From: UBA1876 sp964515395
GTDB taxonomy: Bacteria > Synergistota > Synergistia > Synergistales > Thermovirgaceae
Assembly: GCA_964515395.1 (NCBI GenBank)
Contig: CAZERC010000010.1
Coordinates: 1-50,994, forward strand
Length of the DNA stretch: 50,994 nt
Direction of reading: 5' to 3'
Positions within the stretch are counted from its first letter, which is position 1; each line of letters opens with the position of its first letter. Shown piece by piece: positions 26,491 through 33,748 of the stretch. The position numbers were made by a program, and so were the translations under genes. The notes under the pieces were generated by a model that saw nothing but the letters and a program-made list of their open reading frames with translations, made no database searches and was not told the origin of the DNA.

Positions 26491-27114
26491 TTATTCCCTC
26501 CCCCCGGAGATCTTTTTGGCGATTTTCATGCGGCTGAAGTCCTCCCGTTCCTGCTCCTCGAGGACGGAATCAATAAAAGCCATGGATTCTTCGTAAAAGG
26601 GGATGACAATCTTTTCAAGGGCATTGACCCGCCTGTGGGTCCGCCTGACCTGAACGGCCAGACGGTAAACGCTGGTTTCCACTTCGGCCAGCCTGGCCAG
26701 AAGGACCAGCACGTTCCTGAATTCGTTGTAGGCGTCATCCATGGATGCCGAGGTCTGCCAGAAGGAATAACAGGGTCGGGGTTCCCGGCTGAGAGGGTCT
26801 ATCTCGGGGATTTCTACTCCCATGATGGAACGGAGCCGGACCATGAACCCGTCTTCTTCGGGAACGGCCATGGCGATTTCCTCCACCATATCGATCCCTA
26901 TGGAAACGTTGGCCCGTTGAAGGGCCCGGTAGGCTGTTTCGAAAACCCGGCTCAGTTCCTGCTGTATCCTGCGGGCGCTCTGGATCTGGCGAACCAGCTC
27001 CATCATCAGAACCTGTCGCTTCTGCTCCAGCAGGTCTTTTCCGCCTTGGGCAACCTGAAAGGCCTTGCGCGCCTGGACAAGATTTCCGCGGGTGGGATCC
27101 ATCTTCTGGGGCAT
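26491..27114 (-). CDS. atpD: V/A-type ATPase subunit D (central rotor shaft)
   Basis: Rotor shaft turning inside the A3B3 head. The 207-residue product consists of two long helices around a short central beta hairpin, with the family N-terminus DPTRGNLVQARKAFQVAQGGKDLL and the C-terminal VRRTHRRVNALEKIVIP block. The start is ATG 27114, about ten bases after GGAGGCG; an ATG four codons in is an alternative. It is the first gene of the operon. The order D-G-C-I-K-F-E-A-B contains every expected subunit. Confidence 0.93.
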   Translation of the reverse strand: MPQKMDPTRGNLVQARKAFQVAQGGKDLLEQKRQVLMMELVRQIQSARRIQQELSRVFETAYRALQRANVSIGIDMVEEIAMAVPEEDGFMVRLRSIMGVEIPEIDPLSREPRPCYSFWQTSASMDDAYNEFRNVLVLLARLAEVETSVYRLAVQVRRTHRRVNALEKIVIPFYEESMAFIDSVLEEQEREDFSRMKIAKKISGGRE

Positions 27115-27155
27115 GTGCCTGAACGCCTCCGCATCCTCAGTCGTCGTTTTACCAT

Positions 27156-27184
27156 ACTATATCCCTCTGCGCATCGAAAAAGAA
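27156..27184 (-). promoter_or_regulatory. Possible promoter of the V/A-ATPase operon
   Basis: A TATAGT -10 box (27156-27161) lies 40 bases upstream of atpD on the minus strand. The -35 position 17 bases away reads TTCTTT, a weak match. It is the best candidate in this interval. Confidence 0.35.
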
Positions 27185-27322
27185 GGCATCCTGTCTGCGG
27201 GCAGTAAAGATACCCGCTTCGAAGTTCAGCTTCGACCCCTCTCGCTTACGGCTTTATCCTACTCTTCGGCTTGTGACCGTGCAAATGTCATGCCTGGCGC
27301 GGGAAGGGAAAGATGCGACGGC

Positions 27323-27350
27323 TTGCCCGGTTTCCGGGACACCCTATAAT
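27323..27350 (+). promoter_or_regulatory. Promoter of the nitrilase-family gene
   Basis: TTGCCC (27323-27328), a 16-base spacer and a perfect TATAAT (27345-27350). The transcript would start near 27357, leaving a leader of about 130 bases before the gene at 27485. The rest of the 27115-27484 interval holds only this and the opposite promoter. Confidence 0.5.
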
Positions 27351-27484
27351 ATCCCCGTGCATATCTGTCCCGTGTGCAACCTGTACGACAGCGCCCGGCT
27401 CATTTCGGGGACGGAAGTCATTGAAGAAATCCCCGTCCTCTGCCGGGGAAAGATGACATAAAAACAAGGCAAGGAGGAGAAACC

Positions 27485-28336
27485 ATGGCAAAAATCCGGA
27501 TCGCCCAGCTCCAGCTTCGCGTGCCTGAAGACAAGACAGACACCATGGACCTCGTCGGACGGACCGTCGGCGAGGTGGTTCCGCAAAAGGTTGACATGGT
27601 GTTTTTGGCGGAAATGTTCTGCTGCCCCTACCAGGCGAAAAACTTCCCCCTTTATGCCGAGGAGGAAGGCGGGCCGATGTGGCGGTTTTGCTCCGGCCTG
27701 GCCAAAGAGCACGGCATCTGGCTGTCCGCCGGTTCCATGCCCGAGCGTGACGAGGCCGGGCACATCTACAACACGGCCTATGTTTTCGACAGGTCAGGCA
27801 GGCAGGTCGCCAGGCACCGCAAGATGCACCTTTTCGACATCGACGTGAAGGGCGGGCAGCGGTTCATGGAGTCCGAAACCCTGACTGCCGGGGATTCGGT
27901 CACCACCTTCGAGACGGAGTTCGGGACTTTCGGTCTCTGCGTCTGCTACGATTTCCGCTTTCCCGAGATCGGGCGCCTCATGGCGCTGCGCGGCGCGCAA
28001 GTGATCGTCGTCCCTGCGGCCTTCAACATGACGACGGGCCCCGCCCACTGGGAGATCATGTTCCGCTCCCAGGCCGTGAACAACCAGGTCTTCGCCGTCG
28101 GCACCGCTCCCTCGAGGGATCCGTCGGCTTCGTACACGTCCTGGGCGCACAGCATCGTGGTGGACCCCTGGAGCCGGGTGGTCAACATGATGGATGAAGC
28201 CGAGGGCGTCTACGTTGGTGAACTGGACCTTTCAATGGTTCAGGAAACCCGGGACCAGCTGCCCCTTCTGAAACACCGCCGCACCGATGTCTATCGCCTG
28301 GAGGAGAAAGAACGGAAAAGGGAACCGTACTTGTAG
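27485..28336 (+). CDS. Carbon-nitrogen hydrolase (nitrilase superfamily), omega-amidase-like
   Basis: Hydrolyses a C-N bond in a small amide, probably in the cytoplasm. The 283-residue length and motifs fit the Nit2/omega-amidase branch. The catalytic triad is visible as Glu43 (FLAEMF), Lys113 (HRKMHLFDID) and Cys154 (CVCYDFRFPEI), with AFNMTTGPAHWE and FRSQAVNNQVF after it. Omega-amidase substrates would be alpha-ketoglutaramate or alpha-ketosuccinamate, which fits amino-acid fermentation, but the substrate is inferred. The ribosome site AAGGAGGAG precedes the ATG. It is a single-gene unit with its own promoter. Confidence 0.9.
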   Translation: MAKIRIAQLQLRVPEDKTDTMDLVGRTVGEVVPQKVDMVFLAEMFCCPYQAKNFPLYAEEEGGPMWRFCSGLAKEHGIWLSAGSMPERDEAGHIYNTAYVFDRSGRQVARHRKMHLFDIDVKGGQRFMESETLTAGDSVTTFETEFGTFGLCVCYDFRFPEIGRLMALRGAQVIVVPAAFNMTTGPAHWEIMFRSQAVNNQVFAVGTAPSRDPSASYTSWAHSIVVDPWSRVVNMMDEAEGVYVGELDLSMVQETRDQLPLLKHRRTDVYRLEEKERKREPYL

Positions 28337-28365
28337 AACCTTTTTGACAAGCACAATTAGCGCTA

Positions 28366-28394
28366 TTGATGAGATTGAGTCAAGGGTATATACT
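28366..28394 (+). promoter_or_regulatory. Promoter of the AbrB/RelE toxin-antitoxin pair
   Basis: TTGATG (28366-28371), a 17-base spacer and TATACT (28389-28394). The predicted start is near 28401, directly before a palindrome and the ribosome site of the antitoxin gene. Confidence 0.5.
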
Positions 28395-28423
28395 ATACAG
28401 GAAGGTGGGATAATCCCACTTTC
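28386..28423 (+). promoter_or_regulatory. Tandem palindromes, probable antitoxin operators
   Basis: Two inverted repeats sit back to back. GTATA-TAC-TATAC (28386-28398) is perfect and covers the -10 box. GTGGGA-TAA-TCCCAC (28405-28419) is also perfect and extends with one mismatch pair to 28401-28423. Binding by the AbrB-type antitoxin would block transcription. The second could also form an RNA hairpin just before the ribosome site. Confidence 0.5.
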
Positions 28424-28436
28424 CGGAGGTGAAAAA

Positions 28437-28685
28437 ATGGACTCGACAGCCTTGAAAGTTGATAGCAAGGGCAGGGTGACACTCCCTAACAAGCTCAGAG
28501 AAAAACTGAACATTCAGCCGGGTGACACTCTCTTTTTGAACGAAACGGTCAATGAAACGATTCTTCTGAAAAAGGCCATCAACCCCTTTGACATGCTTGC
28601 TCTGGAGGCATTGAAGGAATATAGAAACGGTAAGACTACCAGCTTTGAAGAATTGGCAGAGGAAATGGGAGTAGATCTTGAATAA
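28437..28685 (+). CDS. AbrB/MazE-family antitoxin
   Basis: Swapped-hairpin DNA-binding antitoxin of 82 residues. The N-terminal AbrB pattern is clear (KVDSKGRVTLPNKLREKL, then PGDTLFL). The C-terminal tail, ending SFEELAEEMGVDLE, would bind and neutralise the toxin. The start ATG has GGAGGT six bases upstream, at 28425-28430. The gene overlaps the downstream toxin by eight bases, so the antitoxin is made first and the two are coupled. It likely represses its own promoter through the palindromes just upstream. Confidence 0.88.
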   Translation: MDSTALKVDSKGRVTLPNKLREKLNIQPGDTLFLNETVNETILLKKAINPFDMLALEALKEYRNGKTTSFEELAEEMGVDLE

Positions 28686-29031
28686 GGGGGAAAATGATCA
28701 ATACCAAATAAGGTTTACCACCGGGGCCAAAAAGGATCTCAAATCAAAGGCATGCAAGCCTTATTTGAAAGAGATCTTCAGAACCATTGGAACGCTGAAG
28801 AACAACCCGCTCGCGGGAAAATGTCTGGAAGGCTCTTTACTGAAAGTTCGCTCTCTTCATGTTTCTCTTAAAGGCAGCGGTCAATGGAGAGTAGCCTACT
28901 ATGCCATGATAGAGGAAAGAACCTGTCTTGTTATAGCCATCGGCCCCAGAGAAAATTTCTACAAAAAAGCAAATACACGATACAAGGCAATTAAAGCAAA
29001 ACTGGAGAAAAACCGAAACAGCACCAGATAG
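28678..29031 (+). CDS. RelE/ParE-family toxin
   Basis: The 117-residue product has the RelE/ParE fold pattern: an N-terminal strand and helices with KKDLKSKACKPYLKEI, then LEGSLLKVRSLHVSL, QWRVAYYAMIEERTCLVIAIGPRENFY and a Lys-rich C-terminal helix. The likely target is mRNA at the ribosome (RelE-like) or gyrase (ParE-like). The sequence alone does not decide, although the C-terminal Tyr/Lys pattern favours a RelE-type nuclease. The start is TTG, inside the end of the antitoxin gene, with GGGAG six bases upstream. No other in-frame start is suitable. Confidence 0.82.
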   Translation: MNKGENDQYQIRFTTGAKKDLKSKACKPYLKEIFRTIGTLKNNPLAGKCLEGSLLKVRSLHVSLKGSGQWRVAYYAMIEERTCLVIAIGPRENFYKKANTRYKAIKAKLEKNRNSTR

Positions 29032-29165
29032 CCCGAAAATCTCCGGAAACGGTCTCATCTGCATTTTTGTAGTGACACATGCTCTCCGGGACAGGCGACG
29101 TTCAGGCGCTGGAAGCGGAATGGTCTTCACAAGGTTTTTTCAGACTTCGTCGTCACCGGGTATTT

Positions 29166-30395
29166 TCAGGCTGTTTTCTCCATCATAGCAGACCGCATCC
29201 TGTCGATCTGCACCAGAAGGTACATGAGGTAGAGGAGCACGGCGCCGTTGGCCGTCAGGATCACGCCGACCACCCAGCCGGGCAACAGCCCCGAAACAAG
29301 CATGGAAGTACCAAAGAGAATCGATACGAGATTCATGGCAATCTGGGTAACGGTAAGTTTGATGAGAATCGGCACCGCGGGGCATTTCTGTTTAAAGTTT
29401 TTCATCAGTGGCATGACCGTCTTGAAGAGTCCAGCTCCTCCGCCGGCCAGGTTCAAGAGACCGATGAGCAGTGTCAAAAACGGCACCAGAATCAGAGGCA
29501 CGACACAGGAGATGATTCCGAGCGCCGCAAACAGGAGCCCGAGAAGGACCACCAGCCAGGTCCGGGGGAAGGCGCCCACCGGCGTGCTCCCGAAGGCAAG
29601 CATCTGGACGGAGAAGAGGACCATCAGAAGGCCCAGCTGGGCGCTCCCGGAAAAGGGGAGCATGCCGAAGGTCACGGGCACCAGGAGGACCCCAAGGATG
29701 AGCATGAATATACCCGTCAGAAAAAGCATGGCCTTGTCCGCCGTCAGGCCGAAGGTATCGTCAAGGTGGGCCGCCGCCTGCGGGTACATGCGGTAGATCT
29801 TCTGGAGCAATACAGCCAGCACGAGAATGGCCGCGCCGTAGGCCAAAACGGAAAGCGCCGTCGTCCTGACCGAAAGCAATCCCTTCTCCCACACGAGAAG
29901 CCCGGCGAACATGGACAACACGTAGACGGCGCCGCAGGCTACGGCAAGGGCGGGGAAAATCCCCCCATACCCGATCCAGGCCTGGAGCTTGTCCCTTGAA
30001 AAAAGCATCTGCAGAAGCTGCAGGAAGCCGCCCAGGCCCAGGCAGATGATCAGAAGGACCCTGGGAAGCAGGGTGAATACGTCGGGAATGAAACAGGCCA
30101 GGATCCCCACGGTGGCAATGACAACGCCGCTACCGATTACCGGAACTGACCTTTTGAGGTCCCCGGCTGGAGTCCTCCCCAACACAACTGTCTGGAGACC
30201 GAATAGAAACAGCAGCAAGCCGTAGACACCGTTTTCGTAGTAGGGAAGAAATCCCACGGATATGGGAAAAAGCAGCAGCCCCGTGATAACCAGCGCCAGA
30301 CCTGCGATGAGCAGGACCACCACGTCAAAATGGAGGTCCGCCTCTTCAAGAAGCCTTGATTTCGCCTTCTCCCAGCGTTCCTCGATATGTTCCAT
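29166..30395 (-). CDS. Internally duplicated polytopic membrane protein (HdeD/DUF308-like)
   Basis: Function unknown. The 409-residue product (ATG 30395 with GGAGG eight bases upstream; a TTG 21 bases earlier lacks support) has about 11 or 12 predicted membrane helices. It contains two similar halves at about residues 38-130 and 233-326. Each has a GFLP or GMLP turn, a GLLxxLF helix, a Gly-x-Thr-Pro-x-Gly loop and a Gly-Ile-x-x-Cys-x-x-Pro segment. The resemblance to HdeD/DUF308 small membrane proteins is in helix pattern and glycine spacing, not firm identity. It stands alone between a convergent toxin gene and the hydroxyacid dehydrogenase. Confidence 0.7.
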   Translation of the reverse strand: MEHIEERWEKAKSRLLEEADLHFDVVVLLIAGLALVITGLLLFPISVGFLPYYENGVYGLLLFLFGLQTVVLGRTPAGDLKRSVPVIGSGVVIATVGILACFIPDVFTLLPRVLLIICLGLGGFLQLLQMLFSRDKLQAWIGYGGIFPALAVACGAVYVLSMFAGLLVWEKGLLSVRTTALSVLAYGAAILVLAVLLQKIYRMYPQAAAHLDDTFGLTADKAMLFLTGIFMLILGVLLVPVTFGMLPFSGSAQLGLLMVLFSVQMLAFGSTPVGAFPRTWLVVLLGLLFAALGIISCVVPLILVPFLTLLIGLLNLAGGGAGLFKTVMPLMKNFKQKCPAVPILIKLTVTQIAMNLVSILFGTSMLVSGLLPGWVVGVILTANGAVLLYLMYLLVQIDRMRSAMMEKTA

Positions 30396-30603
30396 GCCCT
30401 TTGCCTCCGAACTCAAAAATAGGTGCCCTTTGTGCGGTAATTCTCCCGGCGCTCCGCCGCCAGCTTCCTGGCGAGACCGTCAAAATCCTTTCTTCCGGTC
30501 TTATAAAACTCCGGACAGGACTGGCAAAATTGTTCAAATCCTTCGGTGCCTTTGGAAGCTGAAACAAATTAGTATTAATAGTAATTGAAAGTTTCATCTT
30601 TCG

Positions 30604-31563
30604 TCAACAAGAGGGCTTCGCATCTTTGTTGATCGTTGTCTCGGGGATTTCCCCTTTGAGGAGTTTCCTTGCGGAGTCGCGCATGTTCCGAGCCTGGTTG
30701 ACGAGGCTTTCGGTGGTCTGGGTCAGGCGGTGGGGCGTGACGATGACGTTTTCAAGTTCAAGCAGGGGGTTGTCGCTTTTGAGAGGCTCGTCCTCGACGA
30801 CATCCAGACCGGCACCGGCCAGATGACCTTCTTTGAGGACATTGATCAGGGCTTTCTCGTCTATGATTCCGCCGCGGGCCATATTGACCAGGATGGCGCC
30901 TTTTTTCATGCGGCGAAGCTTCGAATCGTCCAGAAGATGCCAGGTGGACTCATTCAGGGGACAATGCAGGCTGACGACATCGCTTTCGTCCAGGAGTCGT
31001 TCCATCGTGGCCGGTTCCCATAAAGCGTCGCCGGATTTTTCGAAAACCCTGGGCGAAGTGGCGAGAACCCGCATTCCAAGGCCCAATGCGGCGATGCGGG
31101 CCACTTGTTTTGCCACCCGGCCTGTTCCGACCAGGCCAAGGGTCTTCTGGAAAAGTTCGGTCCCGAGAAGATTGGCCGACGGGGTGGTGTTCTTGTTTTT
31201 CCGGGCAAGCTTTCGGGACACGGCAAGCATGAGCAGAACCGTTGACTCGGCTGTGGACACCTCGTTGCCGGGGGACAAAACTACGGGGATACCCAGTTCG
31301 GTAGCAGCCTTCACATCAATGTGATCAGTTCCTACGCCGGCCATGACGATGCCTTTCAACTGATGTGCACGTTCGAGAAAAGTCCTGTCGATTCCGTACA
31401 GGCGGGTGAAGATGATGTTGATTTCAGGCAGCTTTTGTTCAAGCCGCCCTGCGTCTTCCCCGCACAGAAAAAGCACGTCGCCTTCCGCCGAGAGGGACTC
31501 GAAGATCGCCCTCGTCTCGGGTATGAGGGTTACGTCAAGGAATCCAAACAGTGCACGGATCAT
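30604..31563 (-). CDS. D-isomer-specific 2-hydroxyacid dehydrogenase
   Basis: NAD(P)-dependent reductase of 2-keto acids, most likely hydroxypyruvate or glyoxylate given its neighbour. The 319-residue length is normal. Catalytic Arg230 (NMARGG), Glu259 (VVEDEP) and His278 (VTPHRL) are visible. The dinucleotide motif GLVGTGRVA (143-151) lacks the usual last glycine. The strand that normally ends in an acidic residue reads LATSPR, which suggests NADPH rather than NADH. It starts one base after the glycerate kinase stop, so the pair would turn hydroxypyruvate into D-glycerate and then 2-phosphoglycerate. Confidence 0.9.
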   Translation of the reverse strand: MIRALFGFLDVTLIPETRAIFESLSAEGDVLFLCGEDAGRLEQKLPEINIIFTRLYGIDRTFLERAHQLKGIVMAGVGTDHIDVKAATELGIPVVLSPGNEVSTAESTVLLMLAVSRKLARKNKNTTPSANLLGTELFQKTLGLVGTGRVAKQVARIAALGLGMRVLATSPRVFEKSGDALWEPATMERLLDESDVVSLHCPLNESTWHLLDDSKLRRMKKGAILVNMARGGIIDEKALINVLKEGHLAGAGLDVVEDEPLKSDNPLLELENVIVTPHRLTQTTESLVNQARNMRDSARKLLKGEIPETTINKDAKPSC

Positions 31564-31564
31564 G

Positions 31565-32863
31565 TCACGAACCCTTCCCGCACAGCAATATGGCTACGTC
31601 GTTGACGTTGGTCCCCGTCGGCCCTGTCCTGACGAGGCCTCCGCAGGCGTCGAGTACATGATAGGAGTCGTTGTCGGCCAAAAAGGCTTCGGCATCTATG
31701 CCGAGCCCTTGCAGGGTCTCCACCGTCGTGCCGTCTACCAGGCCTCCGGCGGCGTCGGTAGGTCCGTCGGTCCCGTCGGAACCGACAGAGATAATGGCCA
31801 CGTCACTCAACCCCCTGATTCCGAGTGCAGCGGACAGGGCAAGTTCCTGATTCCGGCCTCCCTTACCCTTCCCCCTGAGGTGGACCACCGTCTCGCCTCC
31901 GACGATGACGGCGCAGGGAGGATCCAGAGGGTTTCCCGAAGCCCGGATTTCCCGTGCCATGGAGGCGATAAATGCCCCGGCTTCCCTCGCCTCGCAATCC
32001 AGGGTTGTGGCAAGAAGCAGGGGCCTGTAGCCGAGCCGCTCAACAGCGGAAGCGGCAGCGGAACAGAGAGCTGTGACGCTCCCGGTGATGACAGTGGTGA
32101 CATTGGAAAGTTCCTTGGGTGTTTCTTCCCTGAGAGCGTCCAGGAGTCCGGGGTTGAGCCTGAGGCCGTACTTTTCGACTACCTGAAGGGCTTCGGCCGT
32201 CGTCGTGCCGTCAGGATGTGCCGGTCCGGAAGCTATGCTGTCAAGCCGGTCACCCAGGACATCGGAAAGCACCACGGCAAAGACCCTGGCCGGAGCGGCG
32301 ATCCTGGCGAAACGCCCCCCCTTGACGGACGAAAGGCGCTTCCTGATCATGTTGATCTCGACGATGTCCGCCCCGGAGGCCAGCAGCTGATCCGTCACGT
32401 CGGCGATGTCTTCAAGGGAAACACCTTCACGGGGTTTTTCGAAGAGGGCCGACCCGCCGCCGGAGACAAGAAAGATGACGGTGTCGTTTTGACTGAGGTG
32501 CGCCACCTTTTCAAGGGCTTTCTCGGTACCGGAGAGAGTGTTTTTGTCGGGGACGGGGTGGCCCGCCTCGTGGATTTCGAGTCCGGGTATGGGACCCATT
32601 GAATGGCCGTATTTGGTCACCACGACACCGTCGTCAAGGCGCCCGCCCAGGCTGTCGGCGGCGGCCCTGGCCATGCGCCATGACGCCTTCCCTATTGCCA
32701 CGAGGACGAGCTTCCCTCCTGATTCGGCCCTTCGCCTGAACTCCTCCTTTTCCAGGGCCTTTTGCACTGTCTTTTCCGGCAGCACGGCGTCGATGGCCTC
32801 AAGGACCGCCGTCCTGGCGTCATCACGAATCTTCTGTAACGCTGCGTTTTGTTTTTGACTCAT
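31565..32863 (-). CDS. Glycerate 2-kinase (GckA/TtuD type, MOFRL)
   Basis: Phosphorylates D-glycerate to 2-phosphoglycerate. The start is ATG 32863 after GGGAGGAAG, giving 432 residues, the usual size. N-terminal DUF4147 signatures include VVTKYGHSMGP, FLVSGGGSALFEKP and the INMIRKRLSSVKGG block. The C-terminal MOFRL domain shows GKGGRNQELALSAALG, SVGSDGTDGPTDAAGG and TGTNVNDV. It is coupled to the dehydrogenase downstream (one base apart) and lies 65 bases after ppnP, so the three may be co-transcribed. Confidence 0.95.
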   Translation of the reverse strand: MSQKQNAALQKIRDDARTAVLEAIDAVLPEKTVQKALEKEEFRRRAESGGKLVLVAIGKASWRMARAAADSLGGRLDDGVVVTKYGHSMGPIPGLEIHEAGHPVPDKNTLSGTEKALEKVAHLSQNDTVIFLVSGGGSALFEKPREGVSLEDIADVTDQLLASGADIVEINMIRKRLSSVKGGRFARIAAPARVFAVVLSDVLGDRLDSIASGPAHPDGTTTAEALQVVEKYGLRLNPGLLDALREETPKELSNVTTVITGSVTALCSAAASAVERLGYRPLLLATTLDCEAREAGAFIASMAREIRASGNPLDPPCAVIVGGETVVHLRGKGKGGRNQELALSAALGIRGLSDVAIISVGSDGTDGPTDAAGGLVDGTTVETLQGLGIDAEAFLADNDSYHVLDACGGLVRTGPTGTNVNDVAILLCGKGS

Positions 32864-32928
32864 GGCTTCCTCCCGCCAAAAGATCAAGCCGGCGTCATCC
32901 CGGAAACGCCGCCTTCAGGGCAAGCCCG

Positions 32929-33249
32929 TTATTCCTTGATGTATGAACAGAGGTAGTCGAAAACCTCGTCATTTTTCAGCTTGAAGGAGCTGTTGGCGGG
33001 AATGCTGAAGCTTTCGCCCGCGCCGACGTTCTTCCAGTCGCTTTCGCCGGGCAAAAGGACACTGGCGCTTCCCTGTAGGACTTCCATGACTTCCGCGTCA
33101 CCGGTGCTGAACTCGTAATCGCCCGGAAGGAAAATGCCCAGGGTCTTTCGTTCACCGTCGGGAAGATAGAAGGTCCTGCTTGTTACCTTCCCATCGTAAT
33201 AGACGTTAGCCTTGCACACGAGTGTCACGTTTTCGAACTTTTCCTGCAT
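32929..33249 (-). CDS. ppnP: Pyrimidine/purine nucleoside phosphorylase PpnP (DUF1255)
   Basis: Small cupin-type phosphorylase that cleaves nucleosides to base and ribose 1-phosphate. The 106-residue product starts at ATG 33249, nine bases after GGAGG; the open frame upstream is not coding-like. Family signatures are FENVTLVCKANVYYDGKVTSR near the start, DGERKTLGIFLPGDYEF in the middle, and a C-terminal cupin strand with FSIPANSSFKL. The cupin metal site is not required in this family. It is probably the first gene of a ppnP - glycerate kinase - dehydrogenase unit. Confidence 0.9.
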   Translation of the reverse strand: MQEKFENVTLVCKANVYYDGKVTSRTFYLPDGERKTLGIFLPGDYEFSTGDAEVMEVLQGSASVLLPGESDWKNVGAGESFSIPANSSFKLKNDEVFDYLCSYIKE

Positions 33250-33301
33250 GAATAGTACCCTCCTCGATGCCTTCAGTATTTTTTGAAAGACCACAAGATT
33301 T

Positions 33302-33307
33302 ATTGTA
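33302..33307 (-). promoter_or_regulatory. Possible -10 element upstream of ppnP
   Basis: TACAAT on the minus strand, about 53 bases before the ppnP start. No convincing -35 box is present at the right distance. Confidence 0.3.
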
Positions 33308-33336
33308 GCCGATTTGCCCGCACCCGCACCGGCATG

Positions 33337-33516
33337 TCAAAAGCAAGCTGACGCCAGCGAGAAGATGCCGTGTCGGATCAGGTTCGATTGGATGCTGGAC
33401 AGTTCGGCCATCACGACGCGGAGATCCAGTGCCCGCTCGGACACCTCCACCCCCATAAGCTCTTCCACCGCCTCGGCATGAATGAGATTCCAGTTGAGAG
33501 ATTCAAGGACACATGA
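33337..33516 (-). pseudogene. Remnant of a NuoD-like / group 4 hydrogenase large-subunit gene
   Basis: About 58 codons read openly on the minus strand without a start codon and end in TGA. The peptide contains SLNWNLIHAEAVEELMG, VEVSERALDLRVVMAELS and IQSNLIRHGIFSL. This matches the conserved N-terminal block of 49-kDa complex I subunits and energy-converting hydrogenase large subunits (AVEKLLGIEVPERA...RVILAEL...SHL). Everything before and after that block is missing, so it is an internal fragment left by a deletion. The rest of 33250-33748 has no gene. Confidence 0.6.
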
Positions 33517-33748
33517 AATGCGTAATTATTATCATACGCTTTTTCGGAGAAGTGTTCCCAAAATGACTTTTTTGCTCCCTACTATTGGATAAGAGGCAGT
33601 TCCTCCATAGGGCATGACTCCACACATTCAAACTGTAGCTGCGAATACCAGGGAAAAGGGCACTATCTCGTCCTAAGCCATCGCAAAACCCACGGCACAC
33701 TGTAAAATAATTTCATGGAAACCTGAAAATAAAGAAAGGATGTCCATT

